From NCBI RefSeq assembly GCF_000421265.1, contig NZ_ATWN01000011.1:124001-188000 (forward strand): a DNA stretch of 64,000 nucleotides, read 5' to 3'. The position numbers were made by a program, and so were the translations under genes. This DNA is from Thalassospira lucentensis MCCC 1A00383 = DSM 14000 (lineage in GTDB: Bacteria > Pseudomonadota > Alphaproteobacteria > Rhodospirillales > Thalassospiraceae). Positions within the stretch are counted from its first letter, which is position 1; every line of letters begins with the position of its first letter. Below are positions 9,295-18,023 of this stretch, one piece after another. The notes beneath the pieces were generated by a model. That model was not told where the DNA came from. It searched no databases and saw nothing but the letters and a program-made list of their open reading frames with translations.

Positions 9295-9367
9295 GGGCTC
9301 TCAAAACTCGTTGGAACGCCTGAACCTTCGGGCTCAGGACGGCGCGCACCCGTTATATCCGGGCTGA

Positions 9368-9401
9368 TAAAAGAAAACGAGGGGCTTTGACACCCCTCGT
9401 T
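9368..9401 (-). terminator. Rho-independent terminator of argG
   Basis: AACGAGGGG (9376-9384) pairs perfectly with CCCCTCGTT (9393-9401) around an 8-base loop. On the minus strand the stem runs into TTTTCTTTTAT. It lies 28 bases past the argG stop codon. Confidence 0.9.
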
Positions 9402-9428
9402 CCAATCCTCACACAATAAAATGCGTGA

Positions 9429-10649
9429 TTATTTCAGATCGTCATTGCCGTAGCCAAGGCGCAGACGCAACGCATTGAGCTTGATAAAGCCTTCTGCATC
9501 GTGCTGGTCATAAACGGTGTCGGCTTCGAACGTGACGTGTTCTTCGGAATAGATCGAGTTCGGCGATTTGCGCCCGGTAACCGTGACATTGCCTTTGTAA
9601 AGATCTAGGCGCACCGTACCGTTGACCGACCGCTGGGTGTCATCGATCAGACGCTGCAGGGCCTGACGTTCTGGCGACCACCAATACCCGTTATAGATCA
9701 TCTCGGCATAGCGCGGCATCAGCTCGTCTTTCAGATGACCCGCATTGCGGTCCAGCGTGATGCTTTCCATCGCACGGTGCGCGGTGAGCATGATCGTGCC
9801 GCCCGGTGTTTCGTAAACACCGCGCGACTTCATGCCGACATAGCGGTTTTCAACCAGATCAAGACGACCAATACCGTTTTTGCCCGCAACATCGTTAAGA
9901 GCGGTCAACAAGGTGGCCGGGCTCATGCGTTCGCCGTTGATCGCAACCGGATCGCCTTTTTCGAATTCAATTTCGATGGTGGTGATCGCATCAGGTGCAT
10001 CCTTGGGCGATACCGTACGCATGAACATATTTTCGTTCGGCTTCGTCCACGGATCTTCGAGCGCCTTGCCTTCGTACGAAATGTGCAGAAGGTTGGCATC
10101 CGTCGAATAGGGCGGCTCATCGCCACCGGCTTTATCGGCCGAAATCGGAATCTGGTGCTTCTGGGCGAAGTCGAGCAGTGCTGTACGCGAATTCAATTCC
10201 CACTCACGCCACGGTGCGATCACCTTAACGTCGGGCTTCAGGCCATAATAGCCAAGCTCGAAACGGACCTGATCGTTGCCTTTGCCCGTTGCGCCATGCG
10301 ACACGGCATCGGCCCCAACTTCCTTGGCGATTTCGATTTGGCGTTTGGCAATCAATGGCCGCGCAATCGACGTCCCCAGCAGGTAAACACCTTCATACAG
10401 GGCATTGGCGCGGAACATCGGGAAGACGTAATCGCGGACGAACTCTTCGCGCAGATCTTCGATGAAGATTTGCTTCACACCGAACATCTCTGCCTTTTTA
10501 CGGGCGGGCTCAAGCTCTTCGCCCTGGCCGAGATCGGCGGTGAAGGTCACGACTTCGCAGTTATACTGTTCGCGAAGCCACTTCAGGATGATGGAGGTAT
10601 CAAGCCCGCCTGAATAGGCAAGCACCACCTTTTTGACCTGATCGCTCAT
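9429..10649 (-). CDS. argG: Argininosuccinate synthase
   Basis: ATP-dependent enzyme that joins citrulline and aspartate in arginine synthesis. The 406 residues match family length. The N-type ATP pyrophosphatase loop is AYSGGLDTS (about residues 11-19), followed by TADLGQGEE; citrulline/aspartate-binding segments include [13 protein letters not shown] and the [24 protein letters not shown] region. ATG 10649 is used; a TTG 24 bases upstream is the only other in-frame start. A leader of about 170 bases with three strong hairpins separates the start from a plausible promoter, which suggests control of transcription or translation at the RNA level. It is separate from argDF. Confidence 0.97.
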   Translation of the reverse strand: MSDQVKKVVLAYSGGLDTSIILKWLREQYNCEVVTFTADLGQGEELEPARKKAEMFGVKQIFIEDLREEFVRDYVFPMFRANALYEGVYLLGTSIARPLIAKRQIEIAKEVGADAVSHGATGKGNDQVRFELGYYGLKPDVKVIAPWREWELNSRTALLDFAQKHQIPISADKAGGDEPPYSTDANLLHISYEGKALEDPWTKPNENMFMRTVSPKDAPDAITTIEIEFEKGDPVAINGERMSPATLLTALNDVAGKNGIGRLDLVENRYVGMKSRGVYETPGGTIMLTAHRAMESITLDRNAGHLKDELMPRYAEMIYNGYWWSPERQALQRLIDDTQRSVNGTVRLDLYKGNVTVTGRKSPNSIYSEEHVTFEADTVYDQHDAEGFIKLNALRLRLGYGNDDLK

Positions 10650-10680
10650 TGCAGTGACGCCTTTCTTTTTCAATACACTT

Positions 10681-10811
10681 CAGGGAATGGCACACACGTG
10701 CCCGGTTCCCTGTCATAGACGCAATCTGTTGATTGCGTCGGGCCCCGAAAAGCCTGTAAGGCGCTCCGACGGCTCTTTATGCAAAATCTGCTCCGTCTTG
10801 CACAAAGAGCC
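10681..10811 (-). promoter_or_regulatory. Structured 5' leader of argG (three hairpins)
   Basis: In transcript order on the minus strand: hairpin 1 pairs 10798-10811 with 10771-10784 over 14 base pairs with a single G-U; hairpin 2 (10739-10718) is a perfect 9-base-pair stem of GACGCAATC with a 4-base loop; hairpin 3 (10712-10681) pairs CAGGGAA with TTCCCTG and GGCAC with GTGCC. None is followed by a T run, so this is not a simple terminator. It could be an attenuator, a ligand-sensing leader or a protein-binding leader. No known riboswitch class is recognised. Confidence 0.6.
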
Positions 10812-10828
10812 CTAGACCTTGAGCGCGG

Positions 10829-10856
10829 AGTATAGGAAAACACTAGTGAGGGGCAA
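10829..10856 (-). promoter_or_regulatory. Candidate argG promoter
   Basis: On the minus strand TTGCCC (10856-10851) is separated by 16 bases from TATACT (10834-10829), a good sigma-70 type match. Transcription would begin near 10822, just before the first leader hairpin. Confidence 0.5.
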
Positions 10857-10935
10857 GACCCAAGATTGGGCTTGGTGCCAAAAAGGCGCAAAAACCCGTA
10901 AAATATTGCCTCGCTTTTGGAAAAAACCGCTCCGA

Positions 10936-11652
10936 ATGCTCAAAAACACCGAAGAAACCGAAATAGACCTGCCCAAAATTGGCCCGCTGCCGGTCCGTTT
11001 ACGGCCCAGTGTGCGCGCGTCGCGACTCAAACTGCGGATTGATCCGGCGTTTGACGGGGTCGAAATCGTCGTGCCCACCGGAATTTCACGAAAAGTCGCC
11101 CTTTCGATGCTGGACCAGCATAGCGATTGGGTAGCCGCCCACATTCAACGCTTGCCCGACCGCGTACAGTTCGTGCCCGGCGCATGGATTCCGTTTCTGG
11201 GCGAAGACCACGCCATCCGCGCCGTCCCCGATGCCAAACGGGGCGTCTGGGCCGAGGCCGGGGTAATTTGGGTTTCAGGCCTGCCCGAACATACCAACCG
11301 ACGGGTGACAGATTTCCTGAAAAAACAGGCCAAACTTGAAATCGCCCCGCGCGCCCAAGACTATGCCGACCAAATCGGCAAGAAAATCAATCGCATATCG
11401 CTGAAAGACACCCGCACCCGTTGGGGAAGCTGTTCGTCAAATGGCAATTTGGCGTTTAGCTGGCGACTCGTTCTCGCCCCGGAAGATGTGCTTGATTACG
11501 TCGTCGCCCACGAGGTCGCCCATCTTCAGGAACTGAACCACAGTGCGCGGTTCTGGGCTGTGGTGGATGATCTTTATGGCCCGTCCAAGAAACAGCAACA
11601 CTGGCTTAAACGAAACGGCTCTGCCCTGCATCGATACGGTGCCGGAAGTTAA
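10936..11652 (+). CDS. YgjP-like (M48-related) zinc metallopeptidase domain protein
   Basis: Protein of 238 residues of the YgjP/DUF45 family. The zinc-site motif HEVAHLQELNH starts at residue 192 and gives two histidines and the catalytic glutamate, with the third ligand at His202; it is preceded by the family signature RTRWGSCSSNGNLAFSWRL. Members are called metal-dependent hydrolases; one E. coli homologue has been reported as a UTP-cleaving enzyme, so 'peptidase' should be read loosely. The ATG at 10936 is preferred over upstream starts because those overlap the argG promoter. It is divergent from argG and followed by a LysE-type gene. Confidence 0.85.
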   Translation: MLKNTEETEIDLPKIGPLPVRLRPSVRASRLKLRIDPAFDGVEIVVPTGISRKVALSMLDQHSDWVAAHIQRLPDRVQFVPGAWIPFLGEDHAIRAVPDAKRGVWAEAGVIWVSGLPEHTNRRVTDFLKKQAKLEIAPRAQDYADQIGKKINRISLKDTRTRWGSCSSNGNLAFSWRLVLAPEDVLDYVVAHEVAHLQELNHSARFWAVVDDLYGPSKKQQHWLKRNGSALHRYGAGS

Positions 11653-11700
11653 CTGAGTAAGTTAACCAACTCATTCAATACTGCCTTACAGGTACGCCCC

Positions 11701-12333
11701 ATGCTGATCCCGATTGAAACACTGGCGATTTTCATCCCCACTGCCCTGGCGCTTAATATGACGCCGGGCAATGACATGCTGTTTTGTCTGGGACAGGGGA
11801 TTAAATCAGGCCCGCGTGCCGGGAATGCCGCAAGTCTTGGGATTGCCACGGGTGCGATGATCCACACGCTTTTGGCCGGACTGGGACTGGCGGCACTGGT
11901 CGCGGCCCATCCGGTGGCGCTTGAAATACTGCGCTGGCTTGGCATTGTATATCTGGTGTGGCTGGCGATCAATGCCTTCCGATCCGGTGATCAAAATCTG
12001 GCACCAGCCAGAACCAAACAGTCATCCGCCTTTCGCGCATGGCGCGACGGGGTTGTGGTTAATCTGCTCAACCCGAAAATCATCGTGTTTGTGCTGGCCT
12101 TCATTCCGCAATTTGTCGATGCGTCGCGGGGATCGGTGTTGGTGCAATTTTTGATTTTCGGTCTGATCCTCAATATCGGCGGGACGATGATTAATTGTCT
12201 GGTTGGGGGTTTTGCCGGGAAACTCGGGGCTGTTTTATCCCGATCAAAACGGGTGGCGCGCGGCTTTCAGATTTTTACCGGATGTGTGTTTCTTGGCCTT
12301 GCGGCCAAGCTGGCATTTGATCGGCGCGGGTGA
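11701..12333 (+). CDS. LysE/RhtB family amino-acid exporter
   Basis: Inner-membrane exporter of 210 residues with about six hydrophobic segments. The family N-terminus PTALALNMTPGNDMLFCLGQGIKSGPRAGNAASLGIATG is present, with the conserved NMTPGxD core, and VVNLLNPKIIVFVLAFIPQFVD is the usual third-segment motif. Proteins of this family export threonine, homoserine, cysteine or other amino acids; the substrate cannot be read from sequence. Start ATG 11701 lies 48 bases past the upstream stop. It faces the LysR gene, with an AT-rich hairpin between them. Confidence 0.9.
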   Translation: MLIPIETLAIFIPTALALNMTPGNDMLFCLGQGIKSGPRAGNAASLGIATGAMIHTLLAGLGLAALVAAHPVALEILRWLGIVYLVWLAINAFRSGDQNLAPARTKQSSAFRAWRDGVVVNLLNPKIIVFVLAFIPQFVDASRGSVLVQFLIFGLILNIGGTMINCLVGGFAGKLGAVLSRSKRVARGFQIFTGCVFLGLAAKLAFDRRG

Positions 12334-12345
12334 ATAATCATCCGC

Positions 12346-12368
12346 ATTATTCATTTAAAATGAATAAT
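12346..12368. terminator. AT-rich inverted repeat between convergent genes
   Basis: ATTATTCATT-TAA-AATGAATAAT is a perfect 10-base-pair inverted repeat between the stops of the lysE-type gene (plus) and the lysR-type gene (minus). It could act as a weak bidirectional terminator, although the stem has little GC. Confidence 0.45.
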
Positions 12369-12402
12369 AGCTTTCAGCCCAAATCGGACTGTAAACTATT
12401 CG

Positions 12403-13308
12403 TTACACCACACATCCGCTTTCACGCAGATGGGGCAATTCTGCGCGCAAAAATCCAAGGAAGCTTTTTTCCACAGCACTCAGTTCACGTGATGCGGTGA
12501 ACAATGCCACGTCCCAGTCAATGACCGGCGTTAAGGTGCGCGCAACGACCTTGGTTTCATCGACCAGCAAGGCGGCAAACGGGTCAATCACCGCAATCCC
12601 GACATTGCGTTCGACAAGGCGTGAAATGGTGCGAATGGTCCGGGCCTCGACCGCGATTTTGCGCGGCCAGCCGGCAATCTGGAAAATGTAGTCGATTTTG
12701 GTGCGCAAGGGTGAGCCGATGGACAGTTCGACAAAGCGTTCGCCGCGCAGAAGATCAATATCAATCGTTTCAAACCCGGCCAGCCGGTGGTCGACCGGCA
12801 TCAAACAGACCGCACGCGACTGTGCGAGCGGGGTGACCACCATATTGGGATCCTGCAGATCAAGGGTAATGCCAATCCCAAGATCACATTGCCGGGTTGT
12901 GACCATTTCAAGCATGCCTTCAAGGCCGGTGTCGGTGATGCTGATCGAGACATTGGGGTGGGCCAGTTTGAATTTTGCGACCACATCAAGAAGATAGGTA
13001 TCGACATAAATCGGCTGTGCCGCGATGCGGATAGAGCCCAGCTGATCATTGGCAATGGCGCGGGCCTGGGTTTCGATTTCATGAAGTGAGTTCAGCGACC
13101 GCAAGACAGTGACGTGAAACTGATGGGCCTCATTGGTCGGCACCAGTTGATTGCGTTTGCGGTTGAACAAGGAAAATCCAACAGACTTTTCAAAGCTGTT
13201 GAGCAAACGGCTGACCATCGGCTGGCTGATGTTCATTGCCTGTGCGGCCTTGGTGACCGATCCATGGGTCATAAAGGCATTAAAGCTTTCCAACTCGCGC
13301 AGGTTCAT
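12403..13308 (-). CDS. LysR family transcriptional regulator
   Basis: Regulator of 301 residues. The N-terminal helix-turn-helix is clear (AFMTHGSVTKAAQAMNISQPMVSRLL, about residues 11-36, then FEKSVGFSLFNRKRNQLVPT); the remainder is the periplasmic-binding-like effector domain (about 90-295). It is divergent from a tctC-B-A transporter and deacylase operon and is the obvious candidate to control it. A CAGTAT-N11-ATACTG inverted repeat between the two genes fits the LysR T-N11-A rule. The inducer is presumably the transported acid. Confidence 0.93.
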   Translation of the reverse strand: MNLRELESFNAFMTHGSVTKAAQAMNISQPMVSRLLNSFEKSVGFSLFNRKRNQLVPTNEAHQFHVTVLRSLNSLHEIETQARAIANDQLGSIRIAAQPIYVDTYLLDVVAKFKLAHPNVSISITDTGLEGMLEMVTTRQCDLGIGITLDLQDPNMVVTPLAQSRAVCLMPVDHRLAGFETIDIDLLRGERFVELSIGSPLRTKIDYIFQIAGWPRKIAVEARTIRTISRLVERNVGIAVIDPFAALLVDETKVVARTLTPVIDWDVALFTASRELSAVEKSFLGFLRAELPHLRESGCVV

Positions 13309-13326
13309 GTGACGGCCTCATTTTTT

Positions 13327-13349
13327 CAGTATGTAAATTAGTTATACTG
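13327..13349. promoter_or_regulatory. LysR-type operator
   Basis: CAGTAT and ATACTG form a perfect 6-base inverted repeat with an 11-base spacer, which is the classical T-N11-A arrangement for LysR proteins. It lies 19 bases upstream of the lysR-type start and about 100 bases upstream of tctC, in the right place for autoregulation and activation of the transporter. Confidence 0.6.
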
Positions 13350-13451
13350 GAATTAATTTTTTGCGCCAACAGTTATGGATTGTCTATGGATGGTGCAGAC
13401 AAAAAGAAAAACCCGAGCTCCGGCAATACTGCCACCACCACCCAGGGAGAC

Positions 13452-14447
13452 ATGAAAATGTTTCAAAAGCTCAAAAAAGCAGCCGGCGTAGCCGCCGCCA
13501 TCCTTGCGACAACCACCATGATTTCGACCGCCCAGGCAGATGCCTATCCGCAAAAAGCCATTACGCTGGTTGCACCTTATGGTGCTGGCGGTGCGTCTGA
13601 CCTTGCCGCACGCGCGCTGGCAGAAACCGCCCGTAAATACACCGGCGAACAGCCAGTTGTTGTGGTCAACAAGACCGGCAATGGCGGCATGAATGGTGCG
13701 CGTTTCGTATCCGAAGCCAAACCGGACGGCTACACCGTGCTTTTGTCGCGCGTCGGCATGGCACTTTATCCGGCAGTTTACACCGACAGCCCGGTTGGTT
13801 GGGACGATTATACCTTCCTGGGTATGCTGGAATCGACCCCGATGATCCTGGCAGTGAATGCCAATTCCGACGTCCAGACCGTTGATGATCTGATTGCCAA
13901 GATCAAAGACAGCGACGGCGCAACCACCTATGCCGCATCCGGCCCCACCGCGATTGATGGCTTCACTGTGCAGGCACTTCTGTCTGATCTTGATCTTGAC
14001 CCGCTGACCGCATCCACCCTCGTGCCATACAAAGGCGGCTCTGCTTTGGCCGCAGCCCTTCTTGGCGGTCACGTTGATTTTCTGGCAATTGCCGCTGGCT
14101 CCCTGATGCCCCACATCGAAGCCGGTAAAATGCGTCCGTTGATGGTCTATTCGCCAAAACGTATGGCAGCCCTGCCGGACGTCCCGACGGCCAAAGAACT
14201 TGGTTACACCCAGGCTGGTCAGGTTGGCGGCTGGAGCGGTCTTTACGGCCCCAAGGGTCTGCCTGATGACGTTGTTGCAAAATGGACCGAAGTTCTTGGC
14301 CACGTTGCGACCGACGAACAGTGGCTGGATCTGGCAGAAAAACGCGGTTCGATCTCGATCATCGGTGATGAAGATCCGTCGGCTTACGTCAAAAGCCAGT
14401 TCGAACTTTATAACGGCATGGCCAAAAAGTTCGGCTACATCCAGTAA
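13452..14447 (+). CDS. tctC: Tripartite tricarboxylate transporter substrate-binding protein
   Basis: Periplasmic Bug/TctC-type receptor (about 330 residues). A typical signal peptide runs from MFQKLKKAAGVAAAI to the cleavage site after STAQA, and the mature protein starts DAYPQKAITLVAPYGAGGASD, the Bug-family ligand loop. GARFVSEAKPDGYTVLL and the C-terminal GLPDDVVAKW are further family signatures. AGGGAG sits 2 bases before ATG 13452 and 8 bases before ATG 13458, so the second is a good alternative start. The ligand is likely a carboxylate; the downstream deacylase suggests an N-acyl amino acid or similar. First gene of the tctC-B-A-deacylase operon. Confidence 0.93.
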   Translation: MKMFQKLKKAAGVAAAILATTTMISTAQADAYPQKAITLVAPYGAGGASDLAARALAETARKYTGEQPVVVVNKTGNGGMNGARFVSEAKPDGYTVLLSRVGMALYPAVYTDSPVGWDDYTFLGMLESTPMILAVNANSDVQTVDDLIAKIKDSDGATTYAASGPTAIDGFTVQALLSDLDLDPLTASTLVPYKGGSALAAALLGGHVDFLAIAAGSLMPHIEAGKMRPLMVYSPKRMAALPDVPTAKELGYTQAGQVGGWSGLYGPKGLPDDVVAKWTEVLGHVATDEQWLDLAEKRGSISIIGDEDPSAYVKSQFELYNGMAKKFGYIQ

Positions 14448-14497
14448 GACGTTTTTTAACGTCCTGTAATTTTCGACTTTAAATGCGAGACGGAACC

Positions 14498-15028
14498 ATG
14501 AACCAAAATCGCGATTTCTATGCTGGACTGGTCGCGACGGTATTCTTTGCCATCGTCCTGTTCGTTCTGATCCCGATCTATGTGAAGGTTCCGTCTTTCA
14601 TTCCCGGCTTTGCCCCGCCGCCTGATATGTGGCCGCGCGTTGTTGCCGTGATTGGTCTTGTCATGGGCATTCTGGCCCTTGTTCTGGCCTTTCCAAAATC
14701 GCGCAAAGCCAGCGGCGAGACGGTCACAAGCCTTGGTTTCTATGTGAACCGAAACAAGGTTTTCATAACCCGTTTTGTCTTGTTGCTGGTTCTGTTTGTC
14801 ACCTTTGTTTATGGCCTGCCGGTGATCGGTTTTGTGCCCGCAACCGTTCTTTTGCTGGGCATTCTGTTCCTGATGACCGGTAATTTCGGCAACAAGGTCT
14901 GGATGATTGGTCTGACGATCATTTTCCCGGTTTTGCTGTATCTGCTTTTTACCGAAGTCACCCATACGCCCTTCCCCGAAGGCATGCTGTTTTCCAACAG
15001 TCTTTCTGACCTCGTAACCCTGATCTGA
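14498..15028 (+). CDS. tctB: Tripartite tricarboxylate transporter small membrane subunit
   Basis: The small four-segment membrane subunit of TTT systems, 176 residues. Hydrophobic stretches lie at about 9-30, 44-64, 88-110 and 118-155, with an FYVNRNKVFITRF linker. TctB sequences vary widely; the call rests on length, topology and position between tctC and tctA. ATG 14498 is chosen over the in-frame ATG 14483 because a GAGACGGA purine stretch precedes it. Confidence 0.88.
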   Translation: MNQNRDFYAGLVATVFFAIVLFVLIPIYVKVPSFIPGFAPPPDMWPRVVAVIGLVMGILALVLAFPKSRKASGETVTSLGFYVNRNKVFITRFVLLLVLFVTFVYGLPVIGFVPATVLLLGILFLMTGNFGNKVWMIGLTIIFPVLLYLLFTEVTHTPFPEGMLFSNSLSDLVTLI

Positions 15029-15045
15029 TCGAAAGCCCCATCGTT

Positions 15046-16545
15046 ATGTGGAATGAATTGCTTTTCGCCTTCCAGTCTGTGGCAACGTTACCGAACTTCT
15101 TGGCGATGTTTGCCGGGATTTGGGGGGGCGTGATTATTGGCGCCATCCCGGGCATGACCGGGACGATGGCCGTGACCTTGGCACTGCCGTTTACGTTTTA
15201 TCTGCCGCCGGTGACCAGTCTTTTGCTTTTGGTGGCGCTCTATAAAGGGTCAACCTATGGCGGATCGATTTCCGCCATCCTGATCAAGACGCCCGGCACC
15301 GCATCCGCCGCCTGCACCGTTCTTGACGGCTATCCGCTGGCCCGTGCGGGCAAAGGTGGCAAGGCGCTGAACATGGCGCTGATTTCAAGCTGTATCGGCG
15401 ACTTCATTTCGAACATTTCGCTGTTCTTCCTTGCCATGCCTTTGGCGATGTTTGCGCTGCGCGTTGGTCCGCCGGAATTCTTTATGCTGATGGCGTTTTC
15501 ACTGACCATTGTGGCGAGTATTTCCGGCCGTTCGCTGGTTTTGGGCATCATTGCGGCCTGCCTTGGTCTGTTGCTGGCAACCGTTGGCGAGGACATCTAT
15601 GGGTCTTACCGGTTTGCCCTGTCTGAGGACATGAAATCAGGCCTTGGCATGGTGCCGGTTCTGATTGGCCTGTTTGCCCTACCTGAACTGATCAAAATGA
15701 TCGTGTTCCGCCCGGAAGACAACAGTCAGGCCATGAAGCTTGGCGATAACCGCCTGACCCTTTCGGAATTCCGTGGATCGATCAAATCGATTTGCCGGGG
15801 GTCGGTCATCGGCGTGATCCTTGGCGCCATTCCGGGCATTGGCCCGTCAACGGCGGCCTTTTTCTCCTATAGCGAAGCGCGCCGGACATCGAAAAACGGT
15901 GACAAGTTTGGCGAAGGCGAACTGGAAGGCATCGCCGCATCAGAATCGGCCAATAACGGTGCCTGTGGTGCGACCATGATCCCGCTTCTGGCCCTTGGTG
16001 TGCCGGGCGATGTGATCACGGGTGTGATGCTGGGTGCGTTCATGATCCACGGCCTGACCCCCGGCCCGCTTTTGTTCCAGAACAACCTTGGCGAGGTTTA
16101 TTCGCTGTTTATCGGCATGCTGTTTAGTTCGCTGTTCCTGTTTATCGCAGGCAAGCTGACGGCAGGTGCCTTTACCAAAATTTCGCGCATTCCCCAGACC
16201 CTTTTGCTGCCGTGCATTTTGATCCTGTGCGTCTATGGCATCTATTCCATCGGGGCCAGCCCGTTTGACGTCACGGTTCTGCTGGTGATGGGGGTTGTCG
16301 GCTTTGCCATGATGTTGCTGAACATTCCGGCCGCCCCGTTCCTGATCGCCTTTATCCTTGGCCCGATGTTTGAAGACAATATGCGCCGGTCGCTTGCGAT
16401 TTCGCGCGGTGATCTTGGTGTCTTCTTCCAGTCCTGGATTTCATGGGGCTTCTTCATCCTGACCATTCTGTTTGTCACTTTGACCATTCGTCGCGAATGG
16501 AAGAAATGGCGTGACCGTCGCGCATCGGCGCAGTCGGCTTCCTGA
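15046..16545 (+). CDS. tctA: Tripartite tricarboxylate transporter large membrane subunit
   Basis: Large permease of the TTT system, 499 residues, about 11-12 membrane segments. Duplicated family motifs are obvious: GAIPGMTGTMAVTLALPFTF near residues 34-53 and GAIPGIGPSTAAFFSYSEARR near 263-283, together with YKGSTYGGSISAILIKTPGT and GVPGDVITGVMLG. These glycine/proline-rich loops are thought to form the transport path. Transport is driven by an ion gradient in studied members. It lies 17 bases after tctB. Confidence 0.95.
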   Translation: MWNELLFAFQSVATLPNFLAMFAGIWGGVIIGAIPGMTGTMAVTLALPFTFYLPPVTSLLLLVALYKGSTYGGSISAILIKTPGTASAACTVLDGYPLARAGKGGKALNMALISSCIGDFISNISLFFLAMPLAMFALRVGPPEFFMLMAFSLTIVASISGRSLVLGIIAACLGLLLATVGEDIYGSYRFALSEDMKSGLGMVPVLIGLFALPELIKMIVFRPEDNSQAMKLGDNRLTLSEFRGSIKSICRGSVIGVILGAIPGIGPSTAAFFSYSEARRTSKNGDKFGEGELEGIAASESANNGACGATMIPLLALGVPGDVITGVMLGAFMIHGLTPGPLLFQNNLGEVYSLFIGMLFSSLFLFIAGKLTAGAFTKISRIPQTLLLPCILILCVYGIYSIGASPFDVTVLLVMGVVGFAMMLLNIPAAPFLIAFILGPMFEDNMRRSLAISRGDLGVFFQSWISWGFFILTILFVTLTIRREWKKWRDRRASAQSAS

Positions 16546-16567
16546 TCCGAGAAACGAGAAACATAAA

Positions 16568-17746
16568 ATGAGCAAACCCAATATGTCCCGCCTCCATCAT
16601 GCCATTGATCTGCTTGGCAAGCTGGTGGCGTTTGACACCACCAGCAAAAACTCGAATCTCGGTCTGATCCATTTTGTTCGCGACTATCTCGCACATTATG
16701 GCATCGAAAGTACCCTGTTTTATGATGAAACCGGTGAAAAGGCCAACCTGCTTGCCACCATCGGGCCGAAAGGCGTTCCGGGCATTGCCCTTTCGGGGCA
16801 TACCGATGTCGTGCCCGCGCTGGAAAACAGCTGGATCAGCCCGGCGTTTGAACTGACCGAGCGTGACGGCAAACTGTTTGGTCGCGGATCGGCCGACATG
16901 AAGGGTTTTTCGGCCTGTGCGCTGGCGATGATCCCCGAACTGGTCAAACGCGACCTTACGATCCCGATCCATCTTTGCCTGTCCTATGACGAGGAAGTTG
17001 GCTGCATCGGGGTTGGATCAATGGTCGATCATTTGGCCGCCATGGACACCCCGCCGCGTATTGCCGTGATTGGTGAGCCGACCGACATGAAGGTGATTAA
17101 TGGTCAAAAGGGCAAATATTCCATGCGCGTGACCGTGACCGGGACAGCCGGGCACAGCTCGTTCGCGCCCAACCATGTCAATGCCATCGAATATGCCAGC
17201 CGGGCAATCAGCATGATCGCGGAAAAAGCCCGTGATTTTGAAGAAAACGGTCCGTTTGACGATGATTTCACCGTCCCGCACAGCACCATGCTGACCACAA
17301 CAATTGGCGGCGGCACGGCCACCAATGTGACGCCCGATCATTGCGAATTCACCTTTGAAATCCGCCACCTGCCCGAACATGACGCCGAAGCGGTGATTGC
17401 CGACATCCAGCAAGCCATCATGGAAACGCTGGACGTCGAAATGAAGGCCAAGGAACCGGAAACCGGATTTGCATGGGAAAAGATCTTTTCCTATCCGGGG
17501 ATGGGTGATTGCACCGATGCACCGGGCTTTGAGCTGGTCAGCAACATCATCCCCGATATTTCGGGCAAGGTGTCTTATGGCTCCGAAGGCGGTGTGTTTG
17601 AAAAGCAGGGCAACATCCCATCCATCATTTGCGGTCCGGGCAGCATCAAGCAGGCCCACAAGCCCAATGAATTTATCGAGATTTCGCAGATCGAGGAATG
17701 TCTGGACTTCCTCGAAGCGCTCACAGATCAGGCCGTCGCGGCCTGA
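16568..17746 (+). CDS. argE: M20 family deacylase, ArgE type (acetylornithine deacetylase-like)
   Basis: Metal-dependent amidohydrolase of 392 residues that fits ArgE of the alphaproteobacterial type. Metal and catalytic residues are visible: SGHTDVVPA (His at about residue 78), GRGSADMKG (bridging Asp), the DEEVG pair (catalytic and metal-binding Glu) and GEPTDM. The dimerisation insert begins near VNGQKGKYSMRVTVTG. The ATG at 16568 follows a GAGAAA-type site; the frame opens earlier inside tctA. Its place as last gene of a tctCBA operon under a LysR regulator, away from argF, argD and argG, suggests that it may act on an imported N-acyl compound rather than in biosynthesis. Symbol is therefore tentative. 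Confidence 0.85.
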   Translation: MSKPNMSRLHHAIDLLGKLVAFDTTSKNSNLGLIHFVRDYLAHYGIESTLFYDETGEKANLLATIGPKGVPGIALSGHTDVVPALENSWISPAFELTERDGKLFGRGSADMKGFSACALAMIPELVKRDLTIPIHLCLSYDEEVGCIGVGSMVDHLAAMDTPPRIAVIGEPTDMKVINGQKGKYSMRVTVTGTAGHSSFAPNHVNAIEYASRAISMIAEKARDFEENGPFDDDFTVPHSTMLTTTIGGGTATNVTPDHCEFTFEIRHLPEHDAEAVIADIQQAIMETLDVEMKAKEPETGFAWEKIFSYPGMGDCTDAPGFELVSNIIPDISGKVSYGSEGGVFEKQGNIPSIICGPGSIKQAHKPNEFIEISQIEECLDFLEALTDQAVAA

Positions 17747-17758
17747 TGCCCTCGCCAT

Positions 17759-17782
17759 GGGACAGGGTCATATCCCTGTCCC
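17759..17782 (+). terminator. Strong hairpin directly after the argE-like gene
   Basis: GGGACAGGG-TCATAT-CCCTGTCCC is a perfect 9-base-pair stem 12 bases past the stop codon. There is no T run, so it may protect the 3' end of the message or help a second hairpin further on. A weaker hairpin (TGGCTGCA with TGCAGCCA) lies at 17858-17888. Confidence 0.55.
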
Positions 17783-17904
17783 AATCGGGTGCGGCGCATC
17801 AGGGGTGATCCACCCTCTTCCCTGAGTAAATGCGCGCCCCGACAGGTGAGAACTCCCTGGCTGCATCACCCCCAATTTGGTGCAGCCAAAGCAAACCAAA
17901 CTTA

Positions 17905-17938
17905 GACCGGTTCGTGAAAACGATGCCGGTCTTTTTTT
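17905..17938 (+). terminator. Rho-independent terminator with GAAA loop
   Basis: GACCGG (17905-17910) pairs with CCGGTC (17926-17931), and inside it TCGT pairs with ACGA around a GAAA tetraloop. Seven T residues follow on the plus strand. It ends the tctCBA-deacylase transcript. A fragment of its right half recurs at 18781-18800. Confidence 0.85.
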
Positions 17939-17978
17939 GCTTTTAGCGGAAAGAGGGAGAAATAAATCGCCCCTTTTT
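17939..17978. repeat. Island repeat, copy 1
   Basis: The stretch GCTTTTAGCGGAAAGAGGG followed by an AAATAAATC core and a CCCCTTTTT end recurs at 19865-19912 with few changes. From memory it resembles short repeats with AAATAAATCTGTCCCC that are scattered in many genomes, sometimes near single-strand transposases. Here it marks the left border of the repeat-rich island. Confidence 0.55.
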
Positions 17979-18023
17979 CTCAATAATATTAAAATATTGA
18001 TACTACTATTAACTATCGCAAAA

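Noticed and set aside
9735..10613. Long plus-strand frame (292 codons) opposite argG
   Set aside because: It is the antisense of a conserved gene; the open frame follows from codon bias in argG.
10670..10891. Arg-rich 73-codon minus-strand frame over the argG leader as a leader peptide gene
   Set aside because: It begins upstream of the best promoter and overlaps the divergent gene region; the arginines come from reading GC-rich hairpin sequence in one frame.
13353..14303. Minus-strand frame of 316 codons opposite tctC
   Set aside because: Low-complexity Gly/His/Cys-rich translation typical of antisense reading; tctC is clearly the real gene.
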